A DNA stretch of 64,000 nucleotides from Ophiobolus disseminans (GCA_010093685.1 MU006228.1:1184178-1248177); one strand, 5' to 3'. Counted from the first letter of the stretch, positions 54,076 through 64,000 are shown. Translations and numbers: made by a program. Notes: generated by a model not told the origin, from the sequence alone.

Positions 54076-54982
54076 CCTGCAGCTTCGATTTGCGCGTACC
54101 AGCGGTAGTAGTCTAGAGTGAATGGTTTTGCGAGGTGAGGTTCAGCAACTAGGCTGCTATTGAAACCCAGGTTCTCCGCACGAATGGGGGCGGAAAACGA
54201 GGGGTGTGATGACACTGCGCTGACATAAACCATATCCGGGTACGAAGGAGCTGGTTCTGGGTCATGCACCGCACTGACCACCCCAACCAAAAATGTGATC
54301 GCGCATCCGATCTTAGTGAGCTGCCTCACAAAATCAATGCATAACAACACAACCACGTACTCGGGCCCACCGGCTGCGAAGCAGAATTTCAGAGAAATTG
54401 CCCGTGCTTTGCACGGGCCTACCACCTCAGTGCAAATGATCAGCTCAGTGCAAAAAGAAAACCAAAGTCGCAAATTTATTAGCTGAACACGCTTAATTGT
54501 GACAGAATTAATCAGTAATTGCTGCGAAGCAGTATAATATAGCCGAGATCAACTCAACAGAGCACACACGCTGGTTGGCTCTGTTCAAGCTTAACGCTGA
54601 GTGGCCGAAAAAAGTGTCGCACTCACGTGCAGGGCCGCTAATTGGCTGAAAAAGTGTCGTACTCACGTGATGTCGGGAACATCAAAACTTTTTGCCGACA
54701 GGCCGCGCCCGCGCCCGCGCCTACCCCACGACGCGCGCCCACTACGTGTCCCCCTGGTATGAAAGAAGGACAAGAAGAAGTCCACTGCGACATCGGACGA
54801 CAACGACGACATCAGATGAAACCCTCTACCACCATCCTACCCGCCCGCCCGCCCGCCCGCCTGCTTGCCCGGAACCCATCAAGAAGGAGCATCGTGACCA
54901 CGGCAGGGGCCCGTCACCTATCGAGGAGGAGCACCACCAGCACGGCAAGGGCCCGCTGCCATCAAGGAGGAGCACCACTAAC
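54076..54982. other. Low-complexity region with short repeats
   Basis: No supported gene. A 26-bp motif recurs (54603-54629 and 54644-54669: GAAAAAAGTGTCGC, then CTCACGTG). GC-rich simple repeats (CGCGCCCGCGCC; CCGCCCGCCCGCC) lie near 54700 and 54840, and about three roughly 42-bp units of AGGAGGAGCACCAC type lie in 54880-54980, directly before the SUMO-like fragment. Confidence 0.5.
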
Positions 54983-55145
54983 ATGCCCGACAACGGTTCC
55001 CCAAATGTGCAGCACAAGCCTGAAGACGGCGGTTAGAACAAACACCTGATCATCAAGGCGACGGACAACAACAAGGAGGTTTTCTTCAAGAACAAGCGCA
55101 CCCCTGCTCTTAGAAAGCTCATGAACACGTCCTGTGACCGCTAGG
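54983..55145 (+). pseudogene. Fragment of a SUMO (SMT3)-like gene
   Basis: The frame from MPDNGSPNVQHKPEDGG continues, after a TAG, with NKHLIIKATDNNKEVFFKNK and RTPALRKLMNTSCDR, then a second TAG. This is the start of the SUMO beta-grasp fold (pattern HLxIKVTDxxxEVFFKIK...LxxLMxAF). Both stops are one C-to-T change from CAG. The C-terminal two thirds, including the diglycine, are absent. It looks like a captured, intronless, RIP-mutated gene fragment inside the repeat island. Confidence 0.7.
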
Positions 55146-55526
55146 GACCCCGCTGTTTAAGGACACTACGTATCATTCTTCAACGGGGCCTGCCCTCACT
55201 CCAGTTGCCACCCAATCACCGCCCTCCCCCACCATCAACACCCCTGCCTAGCGCCTCGCCTCATCAAAACCCCTCCCCTGCTACACCCCTGCAGGACAGA
55301 ACTTACACCCTCTCGGTGCGTTCAATCTGTCACGCACACTACCACCCCCTCTTTTCACCTTCACCTACTCTTGTTCTTGAGCTATAGAGCAAAAGGGTAA
55401 ACAACAGCATACGCGCCGCTATGTCGCGCTAGCGCGTAACGCGAGCGCGTGGTTGATATCCTTTGCTGCCCTGTTTCTCTCTACTACAACACGCCTGCTC
55501 CTGCTACGGCTACAATCGCCGCGGCT
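55146..55526. other. Pro-rich tail and 5' flank of OrsD-like copy 1
   Basis: No gene. Contains C-rich sequence and, near 55415-55450, palindromic CGCGCTAGCGCGTAACGCGAGCGCG, a possible counterpart of the iterated motifs upstream of copies 2 and 3. Confidence 0.4.
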
Positions 55527-57528
55527 ATGGACCTATTCACATTCTATCCTCCCTCGAGCGTACTCATCTGCAAGCCATGCGGCTATGCTGTTCCGCCTAC
55601 CGCTCTTGCTAGCCACATCAGAATCCATCACCTTGATGATGCGCGTCATGCTGCTACCAATTCTTCAGCATCCTCTCAACCACGGAATGCAGCCAATCTA
55701 CTTGCCGCCTATCTCCGTGAGCAATACTAGCTCCTTGATCCAGCTACTGCAAAAATCCCAACCCCGCCTGCAACAAACCCGCCAATTCCAGAGCTTACAC
55801 TCTATTCTAGCTACCAGTGCACCAGCTGCAGCTTTGTGCTACGCTCAGGAGGAAAAGAAGCCAAGACATCTATGGGGAAGCACTTCAACATACACCGCCT
55901 TGTGCCACGGAAGCTAGGCCGGCAAGCAAAGATAGCAGGCATACCAGCTAAGGACAGTGGACCCATGTTCTCTGGGGTATCCTGCCAGCGCTTCTTTGTC
56001 TCTGGCGCGCAGAGCTTCTTCTTCACAGTCACTGTCCCAGACCAAGCGCAGGACCTAGTGGAGACAACACTAAGAGGGCAGGCCAACGTCTTTCAAGCCC
56101 TAATTGATGAGCAGCTTGCCGCAGGGACCCAGGAGCAGCATGCTAGAGCGCAGATCTACAGCAGCCATGTCTCAAAGACAGAGGTTTTGCCCTGGCTTGA
56201 GATGACACGATGGCCACGCTACTTCCATGGCCTAAACATGGCTGATGTTGCGCCGCTGGCATACGCAGCAAATCCAATCACAGAGCCTGCCCTAGTTGTC
56301 CTCTCGGAGAGTTTTGACCGCCTTATTGAGCGCGCACACCAGTCTATCTGCGAGGACAAGATTAGCGTCTTTGACTAGGCAGAGATGAACAACTTTACTG
56401 CTGGCTATTCAGACAAGCACAATCGTATGCTTATAGTCAAACTGCAGAAGAACACAATCCGCACCTACAAGGGCCTCTGGAAGCGCCTTCTCTGCTTTGT
56501 GTATCGAACAAGCCAGCCAATGCAGAGCATCCCCTTGCTACACAGACTCACTAACAGCTAGCTGTTTCATCTCTATCAGGCCCTGCACCTTGCAGAGGAG
56601 CTCTTGTCTGTCTAGCGCCTCCTAGGAAGCGACGTGTTGCTTGCAGAAGGAAAAGCTATATTAGAGGTGGTCCGCAACCTTAACAGAGCCTGTCTACTCC
56701 TGTGCATTGCTCTGCTAGACCACACACTCTAAGGCGATCATTTTGAGAGCGTAGTCCTAAGCTTCCTTGCTGTCCTAGGCATTGATGAGAACCCTGGTGG
56801 CATCTTCCGTGGCCCGCTGACCTACTCGCCTGACCTTTCTAAGTTTATCAAGATGGCACAGATGCTTGTTGTACAGCGATCGGTAGTAGCTGCAGAAGAG
56901 GGCGAAGTTGGATACCTATCAGAGATGCTGAACAAGATAAGGGAACGGTTCATGGTGCGAGGATCTTGCACAGCCTTTAACTAGGCATGCCGCCTATGGG
57001 CATATGCAAAGAAGGTGGTACATCACACAACATCTGAAGGCTTTATTACCTGGTCAGAGGACAGCAGCTTAGTCACGTACAAGGACACAGCCGTCAGCAT
57101 AGACGCGCTACGCAAATTTATTGCCGTCTAAGTTGACAAGGCCTAGCAGGAGCTAGAAGGCCTGCTTCTCCTCTATCCTGACAAAGCTCGCGACAATGTA
57201 GTGCCACTAGTCCTTCTCTATCGCCTCTAAGACAACTACAGCAATAGGCAGAAAGGCTGGAACTTCCTTCAAGACCAGCGCAACGCGGAGCAGCTTCAGC
57301 AGGGCGGCAACAGATGGCTGCTTAACAAAGTACTTGAGAACGATTAGCTAAGGGACAAGATGCTTGCCATGAGCCCAGAATCCCAGCTTCAGTGGAAGAA
57401 GAAGGCGGTGCAGGCGTATTTTGACAAGGTGGACCAGTTCCTTAAGCGGCTGCTTCTCCTTATCCACATGACAGGTGGCCAGCCCCCACGCGGTACGGAG
57501 CTCATAGGATTACAGCACAGCAACACTG
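55527..57528 (+). pseudogene. OrsD-like (DUF3505) element protein, copy 1, RIP-mutated
   Basis: A single frame runs over about 2 kb, interrupted only by TAG and TAA codons (first at 55728, next at 56376, then several). Two C2H2-like fingers open it: LICKPCGYAVPPTALASHIR and YQCTSCSFVLRSGG...KHFNIH. Then come CQRFFVSGAQSFFFTVTV, the long helical body and, near the end, MTGGQPPRGTELIGLQ. This order matches the OrsD family (orsellinic-acid-cluster protein D, DUF3505), also seen upstream of telomere-linked RecQ helicases. All stops can come from CAG or CAA by C-to-T change. The frame ends abruptly at 57528, where the 505-bp tail starts; the C-terminus is missing. Confidence 0.75.
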
Positions 57529-58033
57529 CCTCACTATTAATTATAAATCGGGAAGAGTCTTCCCGATTTAATTTGGCGCTAGTTGGACCCTGATTTTGAC
57601 CCTTCCCGATTTAAAATTTGGATTAAATCGGGAAGACCCAGAACAGCAGTATTATTTACTGCAACTACGCAGGTAAATGCAATACAACCTTGCGCACATT
57701 TTGTACTCTTTACAATATTTGTAAAATAGGTAGGTGGGTGCAAAAGGTGCAAGAGAAAACTAGCAAGCAAGTTGGTGTTCGTTAGCCCCTAACTAATAGG
57801 ATCCCACAGGGAAGGGCTTCCCCGCGGCCCGATTAGGTATCGCGCCCCGCCTAGCAGGAAAATCAAAGGGCTTCCCTGTGGACCTTCCCCGCTAGCTATA
57901 GCACCCTCTACTAACCCGCTACAACAGCCTCTTTTGCAACTAACTTTGTATACAGAAAACGTGCGTCTACCTAAGCGCTATCCTGCCCTACTATCTTAGG
58001 CAAATCGCTTAACTGCTAGTGGTGCCCTGTCCT
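57529..58033 (+). repeat. 505-bp tail repeat, copy 1
   Basis: Runs from CCTCACTATTAAT to GGTGCCCTGTCCT and matches 61308-61812 at the same length with few differences. It carries two strong hairpins (57544-57570: TAAATCGGGAAGA G TCTTCCCGATTTA; 57602-57635 with CTTCCCGATTTAA arms). Non-coding. Confidence 0.88.
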
Positions 58034-58123
58034 CAGACAATAGATTTCCACCTAGACTTGCCCGCCTCGCCTGCCTCGCCTGCCTTGCCCGCCGCGCCCG
58101 CTGCCCGCAGTGCGCAACACTAT

Positions 58124-58392
58124 TGTAAGAGGTTAGACCTCTGCTATCCTTAGTGGAGTCACTTCGGTTCAATGGAAGAGCATGGAATGTCATGGAATGT
58201 CCTGGAATGTCCGGGAACTAACTAGAACAAGACATGATCTTCTGACAGCTGACAAATGCTGATGTATGTAGAAACTTCCAGAAGCCAGCAGTCTGCTATA
58301 AAGTCAGTCTGCTCTCTTGCTCTAGATAGACTCCATCGAATTCATCACGGTTAAACCTAGCCTTTCTGCAGTCTTCTGCCTAGCCCCTTACA
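58124..58392 (+). mobile_element. LTR (family 2), 269 bp
   Basis: TGTAAGAGGTTAGACC to TAGCCCCTTACA, with inverted TGTAAG/CTTACA ends. It contains four GGAATGTC-type short repeats (58185-58215) and a TATAAAG promoter-like site near 58298. No clear target duplication is seen. The following gag-like frame marks it as the 5' LTR of a truncated element. Confidence 0.8.
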
Positions 58393-58830
58393 CCCGGTTT
58401 CTACTACGCTTTGAGACTAAGCTAGCAAACACTAGAGCATTGTCATTCAATAACACTATCAAGATCTTACTCCTAGAGAATGCTATAAGCTATGCTATGC
58501 AGGAGAGACTAGTCAGCGTCTTTCTAGTCCCTACTAAGTATAGAGGATTTACTTCTCTACTTTAGACTATTAGGTCAAGACTAGATGCAATCAAAGCACT
58601 ATAGAAAGAACAAGCGCAACAACGCTATATGCAGCAAGACAGCTCTAAAGAAGTAATAGATTAGGAACCTACACACACTTATGCTGCTCAATCCCTAGGA
58701 AATTAACGAGCTAAGTAGGTGAGCAAGGATAAGATTTAGAGACGCAGGAACAACTGCTTGTGTATACGCTGTGGAGCTTCTAGACATATTATTAGCTCTT
58801 GCCCTTATGCTCCTGTATATCGCTCTTCTC
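58393..58830 (+). pseudogene. Truncated retrotransposon gag with CCHC zinc knuckle
   Basis: One frame reads FLLRFETKLANTRALSFNNT, NAISYAMQERLVSVFLVPTK, TIRSRLDAIKAL and, after several TAG/TAA stops, NCLCIRCGASRHIISSC, which is a CX2CX4HX4C zinc knuckle. This is the capsid-nucleocapsid order of LTR retrotransposon gag. The stops fit C-to-T mutation. Polymerase, integrase and the 3' LTR are missing: the sequence runs straight into the 5' end of OrsD-like copy 2. Confidence 0.75.
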
Positions 58831-59022
58831 CTCTCTATATGAACACCCGCAACTATGGCTCCGGTGCCATAATTGCGCAATCTCTAATTGGCTGCAGCGC
58901 TAGTGCGGAGCTATAGTTGCGCGAACATCGAAGCCATAGTTGCGCGATCGCTCTGCCTGCTCTTCATGCCCAGTGCACACGCTATACACACTATACACGC
59001 TATACACGCAATAGAGAGCAAT
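58831..59022 (+). promoter_or_regulatory. Iterated motif region upstream of OrsD-like copy 2
   Basis: Four versions of CCATAGTTGCGCGA in both orientations (near 58848-58861, 58867-58881, 58910-58924 and 58938-58953), two of them forming a hairpin. A CACTATACACGC tandem run follows just before the ATG at 59023. Confidence 0.6.
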
Positions 59023-61307
59023 ATGCAAGGTAGCAGAGGAGAAAGAGAAGGCAGTTTAGCTATTTTTACGCAATATCCAGCCTACAGCATGCTCCTATGC
59101 CACGAGCATCGCTGCGCCGTCTATGGCCTTGATTACCACCTCAAGAAGCAACACTACATGCCTGCGCTGCAGCAACAAGAGCTGCTTGCCTTGTACAAAG
59201 ACTTGCCTCTACTCCCGCTAGGCGAGATAGCTCAGCCTGCGCCCTACAGCAGCCCTATTGACGCGCTCGGGCCGGCGCAGGACGCATTCCTTTGCTGCTG
59301 TACGAGAGGCAGCAGCAGTAGCAGCAATAGCGCAGTTTGTAGCTTTATTAGCACAAGTCGCGTAAAGATGCGACAGCATATTAACCAGCAGCATCGTGTT
59401 AAGCTTACACGCTGGTTGTCCTCTGCAGCAGCTTTGTACGAGGATTATGCAGCGCAGCTCTGGCAGCTAGTCAAGGTGCAGACCTTCTTCCGCAAGCGCC
59501 GCTACGTCCGCTACTTCATTGTGCAGGAGGAAGAGCAAGAGGAGCAGCAGCAGGGCGGGCAGCAGCAGCAGGGCGGGCAGCAGCAGCAGGGCGGGCAGCA
59601 GCAGCAGGGCGGGCAGCAGCAGCAGGGCGGGCGGCAGCAGCTGGACGGGCAGCAGGGCAGGCAGCAGGGCAGGGAGCAGGGCGGGCAGCATGAATCAGAG
59701 CGGCAGGGCAGCTACCAACAGAGGCTTGCTCTCCTCTCCTCTACCCTAGGTGCCCTCAAGCGCAAGGACAGCGAGGCAATTGATCGCATGGCTGCAGAGG
59801 CTTCACCCAAGGACCGTACTAGCTGGTTCAAGCGGACGCAATAGGACAAGCACCTGCAGGCCTACCCAGACTGGAAGCTGCTTGCATATGCTGTCCGGCC
59901 GCCTGGCAACGACGAGCCAGCGCTAAGGCAGGTGGTGCTAGCGGTGGAGGAGGTAGTAGAGCAGGCTGTACGTGGGCTCAGCACGCTCTCAATAGAGACG
60001 CTGCGCTGGCTGCGGAGCGCAAAGCCAAATGAGCCAGATGTAAGGCCGCTAGGCCAGATGCAGAACAAGAGTAGCCAGCAGCGTGCAGCTAGGCTATGGG
60101 CGCGACTACTCTGCTACTGCGTCCGGCTAATTGCTGCAGAAGAGGCGGACGAGGGCAGTTGAGACAGAAGAGGAGGAACAGCAGCCGCCGCGGCAGCAGA
60201 AGAAGCCTCCACTGCAGGCGCTTGTGGGCATTGCTCACCTCTTCCCTTAGCACAGCAGGCAGAAACAGGCGGCTAGGAGGCTCTAGAGGATTGTCTCGCG
60301 CAAAAAGAGAGAAGAGAGCGCTGCTACAGTGCAAGAGGTGCACAAGTACGTGCTGCGGCTGTCCTAGGAGCTTATCTGCTAGGACGTCTGCCACCAGCTA
60401 TTTAAGAGTGGCCTTTTCCACTTTCTTGCAGCGCTTGGCATTAACCTAGACACGCTACGGCTGCGTACGGCGCCTAAGTTCTCCTTGCTGCTTGGCTCGC
60501 TAGTGTACTGTGTGAGGGTGCTTGTAGCAGAGGCCTTCCTCCCCTCTAGACAGCGCGGCAAGCAGGGGCCAGCAGAGACGCGCGCTCTCCTGCAGCAGCG
60601 GTCTTGCCACCTTGTTAATAGCTTACACAGCCTAATAAGCGTAATGCTAAGCCTGCTGTTATACGCTAAGTTTATCTCGCTGCGTACGCTAGGCAGCATA
60701 GCAGGCAGCATGTAGTGGTCACTAGACTGGCAGACCTTCTTCCTTAAGGGCCGCCTAGTTAAGCTCGCGCGCTTCCGCACTATAGCGCAGGGTGTTATAG
60801 CAGAGGCTACGCAGGTGCTGTAGGAGCAGGTTCTCTAGGTGCAGAAGGAGCAGGAGGAGGGCAGGCGCTTTGTAGAGCTTGCGGCAATCCAGGACGATGT
60901 CACTATTGTACAGCGAGGCGTCTCCTTCCTCTCGCCTGCCCGCCTGCAGGAGGCTAAGCAGTAGATGCTAAAGCAGCTAGCAAGCGTACTAGCAGCGCGA
61001 CGCTTGTATGAGCAGCAAGGCGGCGCTGCTGTTGAGAGAGGTAGAGGAAGCGAGCTAGAGAGCGACAGCGGCATGCTAGTGCAGTAGAGGTCTTAGGAGG
61101 TGCGCCGGCACCTGCGGCATATTGAGCACTTCCTTAACCTTCTTAGCCTTGCCGTGCATGTAGCAGGTGGCCAGCCAGCTCGCGGGTTAGAGCTACTCTC
61201 TATACGGTGGCGGAACGGGCTGCTGCAGGACCGCAACCTGTACGTGATTAATAGCTAGGTAGCTGTTGTTACACGCTACTACAAGACGCAATCTTAGTGG
61301 GATAAGC
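59023..61307 (+). pseudogene. OrsD-like (DUF3505) element protein, copy 2, RIP-mutated
   Basis: Starts MQGSRGEREGSLAIFTQYPA. Finger-like LLCHEHRCAVYGLDYHLKKQ is followed by a second finger around FLCCCTRGSSSSS...VCSFISTSRVKMRQHINQQH and by VQTFFRKRRYVRYFIVQEEE. Then come a QQQQGG tandem repeat (59540-59690), AYPDWKLLAYAVRPPGNDEP, many TAG codons, one extra G near 60154 that shifts the frame, and finally VHVAGGQPARGLELLSIRW and VTRYYKTQS before the cut at 61307. At 59842 TAG stands where copy 3 has TGG, a direct G-to-A difference. It cannot make full-length protein. Confidence 0.78.
59540..59690 (+). repeat. 18-bp QQQQGG minisatellite in copy 2
   Basis: Units CAGCAGCAGCAGGGCGGG repeat about five times and then decay into CAGCAGGGCAGG-type units. 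A matching array lies at 62710-62850 in copy 3. Confidence 0.8.
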
Positions 61308-61812
61308 CCTCACTATTAATCATAAATCGGGAAGAGTCTTCCCGATTTAATTTGGCGCTAGTTGGACCCTAATTTTGACCCTTCCCGATTTAAAATTTGG
61401 ATTAAATCGGGAAGACCTAGAACAGCAGTATTATTTACTGCAACTACGCAGGTAGATGCAATACAACCTTGCGCACATTTTGTACTCTTTACAATATTTG
61501 TAAAATAGGTAGGTGGGTGCAAAAGGTGCAAGAGAAAACTAGCAAGCAAGTTAGTGTTTGTTAGCCCCTAACCGATAGGATCCCACAGGGAAGGGCTTCC
61601 CCGCGGCCCGATCGGGTATCGCGCCCTGCCTAGCAGGAAAATCAAAGGGCTTCCCTGTGGACCTTCCCCGCTAGCTATAGCACCCTCCACTAACCCGCTA
61701 CAACAGCCTCTTTTACAACTAACTTTGTATACAGAAAACGTGCGTCTACCTAAGCGCTATCCTGCTCTACTATCTTAGGCAAATCGCTTAACTGCTAGTG
61801 GTGCCCTGTCCT
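61308..61812 (+). repeat. 505-bp tail repeat, copy 2
   Basis: Same ends and length as 57529-58033, nearly identical, including both hairpins. It follows directly after the truncated OrsD-like frame. Confidence 0.88.
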
Positions 61813-62122
61813 AACATGTATTCTACTAAGAACTACACTATAGTTCTTAGCTTTTGCATATAAAATTTTAGCGCGTGCATAGATAATCGAGTGCGGTTCT
61901 TAGCTTTTTCAGAGTACGGTTTTTAGCCCTCTCCGTATGAACACCCGCAACTATGGGACGCGTCCCATGGTTGCGCGATCGCTGATTGGCTGCAGCGCTA
62001 GCGCCGTCCCATAGTTGCGCGAACACCAACCCCCATAGTTGCGCGATTGCTTTACCTACTCTTTACGCCCAGCGCACACGCCTATACACGCTATACATGC
62101 TATACACGCAATAGAGAGCAAT
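61813..62122 (+). promoter_or_regulatory. Iterated motif region upstream of OrsD-like copy 3
   Basis: Contains CGCAACTATGGGAC, GTCCCATGGTTGCGCGATCG, CCCATAGTTGCGCGAACA and CCATAGTTGCGCGATTG, again four versions with one hairpin, then the tandem CTATACACG run. A further hairpin, AAGAACTACACTATAGTTCTT, lies near 61830. Confidence 0.6.
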
Positions 62123-62406
62123 ATGCAAGGTAGCAGAGAAGAGAGAGAAGGTACTACAGCTATTTTTACGCTATGTCTAGCCTACAGCGTGCTCCTTTGC
62201 CGCGAACATTGCTGCGCCGTCTATAGCCTCAACAAGCACCTTAAGCGACACCACAATATGCGTGCAGCAGAGCGCAGAGCATTGCTTGCCTCGTATAAGG
62301 ATCTTGCGCTCCTTGCGCTAGAAGAGGTAGCTCAGCCAGCGCCCTACAGCAGCCCTATTGACGCGCTCGGGCCGGCGCAGGACGCGTTCCTCTGCTGCTG
62401 TACGAG

Positions 62407-62496
<90 letters not shown>

Positions 62497-64000
62497 TAGC
62501 GCAGTTTGTAGCTTTATTAGCACAAGTCGCGTAAAGATGCGACAGCATATTAACTAGCAGCATTGTGTTAAGCTTACACGCTAGTCGTCCTCTGCAGCAG
62601 CCTTGTACGAGGATCATGCAGCGCAGCTCTAGCAGCCAGTCAAGGTGCAGACCTTCTTCCGCGAGCGCCGCTACGTCCGCTGCTTCATTGTGCAGGAGGA
62701 AAAGCAAGAGGAGCAGCAGCAGGGCGGGCAGCAGCAGCAGGGCGGGCAGCAGCAGCAGGGCGGGCAGCAGCAGCTGGGCGGGCAGCAGCAGCAGGGCGAG
62801 CAGCAGGACAAGCAGCAGGGCAGGCAGCAGGGCAGGGAGCAGGGCGGGCAGCATAAATCAGAGCGGCAGGGCGGCTACCAACAGAGGCTTGCTCTCCTCT
62901 CCTCTACTCTAGGTGCCCTCAAGCGCGAGGACAGCGAGGCAATTGATCGCATGGCTGCAGAGGCTTCAGCCAAGGACTGTACTGGCTGGTTCAAGCGGAC
63001 GCAATGGGACGAGCACCTGCAGGCCTACCCAGACTGGAAGCTGCTTGCATATGCTGTCCGGCCGCCTGGCAACGACGAGCCAGCGCTGAGGCAGGTAGTG
63101 CTAGCGGTGGAGGAGGTAGTAGAGCAGGCTGTACGTGGGCTCAGCACGCTCTCGATAGAGACGCTGCGCTGGCTACGGAGCGCAAAGCCAAATGAGCTAG
63201 ATATAAGGCCGCTAGGCCAGATGCAGAACAAGAGTAGCCAGCAGCGTGCAGCTAGGCTATGGGCGCGACTACTCTGCTACTGCGTCCGGCTGATTGCTGC
63301 AGAAGAGGCGGACGAGGCAGTTGAGACAGAAGAGGAGGAACAGCAGCCGCCGCGGCAGCAGAAGAAGCCTCCACTGCAGGCGCTTGTGGGCATTGCTCAC
63401 CTCTTCCCTTGGCACAGCAGGCAGAAACAGGCGGCTAGGAGGCTCTAGAGGATTGTCTCACGCAAAAAGAGAGAAGAGAGCGCTGCTACAGTGCAAGAGG
63501 TGCGCAAGTACGTGCTGCAGCTGTCCTAGGAGCTCATCTGCTAGGACGTCTGCCACCAGCCATTTAAGAGTGGCCTTATCCACTTTCTTGCAGCGCTTGG
63601 CATCAACCCAGACACGCTACGGCTGCGTACGGCGCCTGAGTTCTTCTCGCTGCTTGGCTCGCTGGTGTACTGTGTGAGGGTGCTTGTAGCAGAGGCCTTC
63701 CTCCCCTCTAGACAGCGCGGTGAGCAGGGGCTAGCAGAGACGCGCGCTCTCCTGCAGCAGCGGTCTTGCCACCTTGTTGACGGCTCACACAGCCCAATAA
63801 GCGTAATGCTGAGCCTGCTGTCGTACGCTAAGTTCATCTCGCTGCGTACGCTAGGCAGCATAGCAGGCAGCATGTGGTGGTCGCTAGACCGGCAGACCTT
63901 CTTCCTTAAGGGCCGCCTAGTTGAGCTCGCGCGCTTCCGCACTATGGCACAGGGTGTTGTAGCAGAGGCTGCGCAGGTGCTGTGGGAGCAGGTTCTCTAG
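62123..64000 (+). pseudogene. OrsD-like (DUF3505) element protein, copy 3, RIP-mutated, cut by window edge
   Basis: Parallel to copy 2 with the start offset by exactly 3100 bp. One frame is kept from 62123 to 64000, broken only by TAG codons (for example near 62555 in KMRQHIN*Q, where copy 2 has CAG, and at 63446-63448). It retains VQTFFRERRYVRCFIVQEE, the QQQQGG array, GWFKRTQWDEHLQAYPDWKL and LRQVVLAVEEVVEQAVRGLS. It differs from copy 2 by an (AGC)28 expansion coding for polyserine inside the second finger. The 3' end lies outside the window. Confidence 0.75.
62411..62494 (+). repeat. (AGC)28 microsatellite
   Basis: 84 bp of perfect AGC, coding for polyserine in the OrsD frame. Copy 2 has only about five units at the same place. 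Confidence 0.92.

Noticed and set aside
57579..57770. 63-aa minus-strand frame also present at 61358-61549
   Set aside because: It is conserved only because the whole 505-bp repeat is; the sequence is dominated by the hairpins and has no protein features.
62318..62854. 178-aa minus-strand frame with long Ala and Leu runs
   Set aside because: It is the antisense of AGC and CAG repeats in the OrsD frame.

Overview
The window is nuclear DNA of a filamentous ascomycete (Pezizomycotina), most likely a Dothideomycete of the Pleosporales type; the class is an inference. The reasons are short 40-140 nt GT-AG introns in conserved genes, a CBM18 chitin-binding protein, a HET-domain gene, a fungal NACHT (NLR-like) relic, a BIM1-like copper protein, and repeats whose stop codons look like repeat-induced point mutation (RIP, C-to-T).

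Layout. 1-0.8 kb: 5' part of a secreted chitin-binding protein (minus strand). 1.4-9.6 kb: an accessory stretch with two solo LTRs of one family, one of which sits inside a decayed HET-domain gene. 11-24.6 kb: a stable housekeeping block with alanine aminotransferase, proteasome subunit Rpn7, mRNA cap methyltransferase Abd1 (divergent from Rpn7), PEX11, a rhodopsin-like 7TM protein and a Git1-like MFS permease; introns were resolved by hand and all close in frame. 25-27.2 kb: a complete pogo/Fot1-type DNA transposon with long inverted repeats, TA target duplication and an intact 628-residue DD35D transposase. 27.6-30 kb: SET, F-box and cupin proteins. 31-40.6 kb: lineage-specific hypothetical genes mixed with relics, including a dead SF1 helicase, plus an intact SnoaL-like protein. 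41-48.1 kb: a tubby-like/coiled-coil protein, a BIM1-like copper protein, a small orphan and a secreted GMC oxidoreductase.

49-64 kb is a repeat-rich island. It holds a RIP-killed NACHT gene, a 518-bp miniature LTR element (TRIM) nested in an older LTR relic, palindromic MITEs, an intact DUF7580-like gene, a SUMO-like gene fragment, a truncated LTR retrotransposon (LTR plus gag with zinc knuckle), and three RIP-mutated OrsD-like (DUF3505) elements. Two of these elements end in the same 505-bp non-coding tail, and the other two carry iterated GTTGCGCGA-type motifs upstream. The contrast between the intact housekeeping block and the RIP-damaged island suggests a compartmentalised genome. The most novel-looking material is the OrsD-like element family and the TRIM whose ends resemble those of the neighbouring LTR element.
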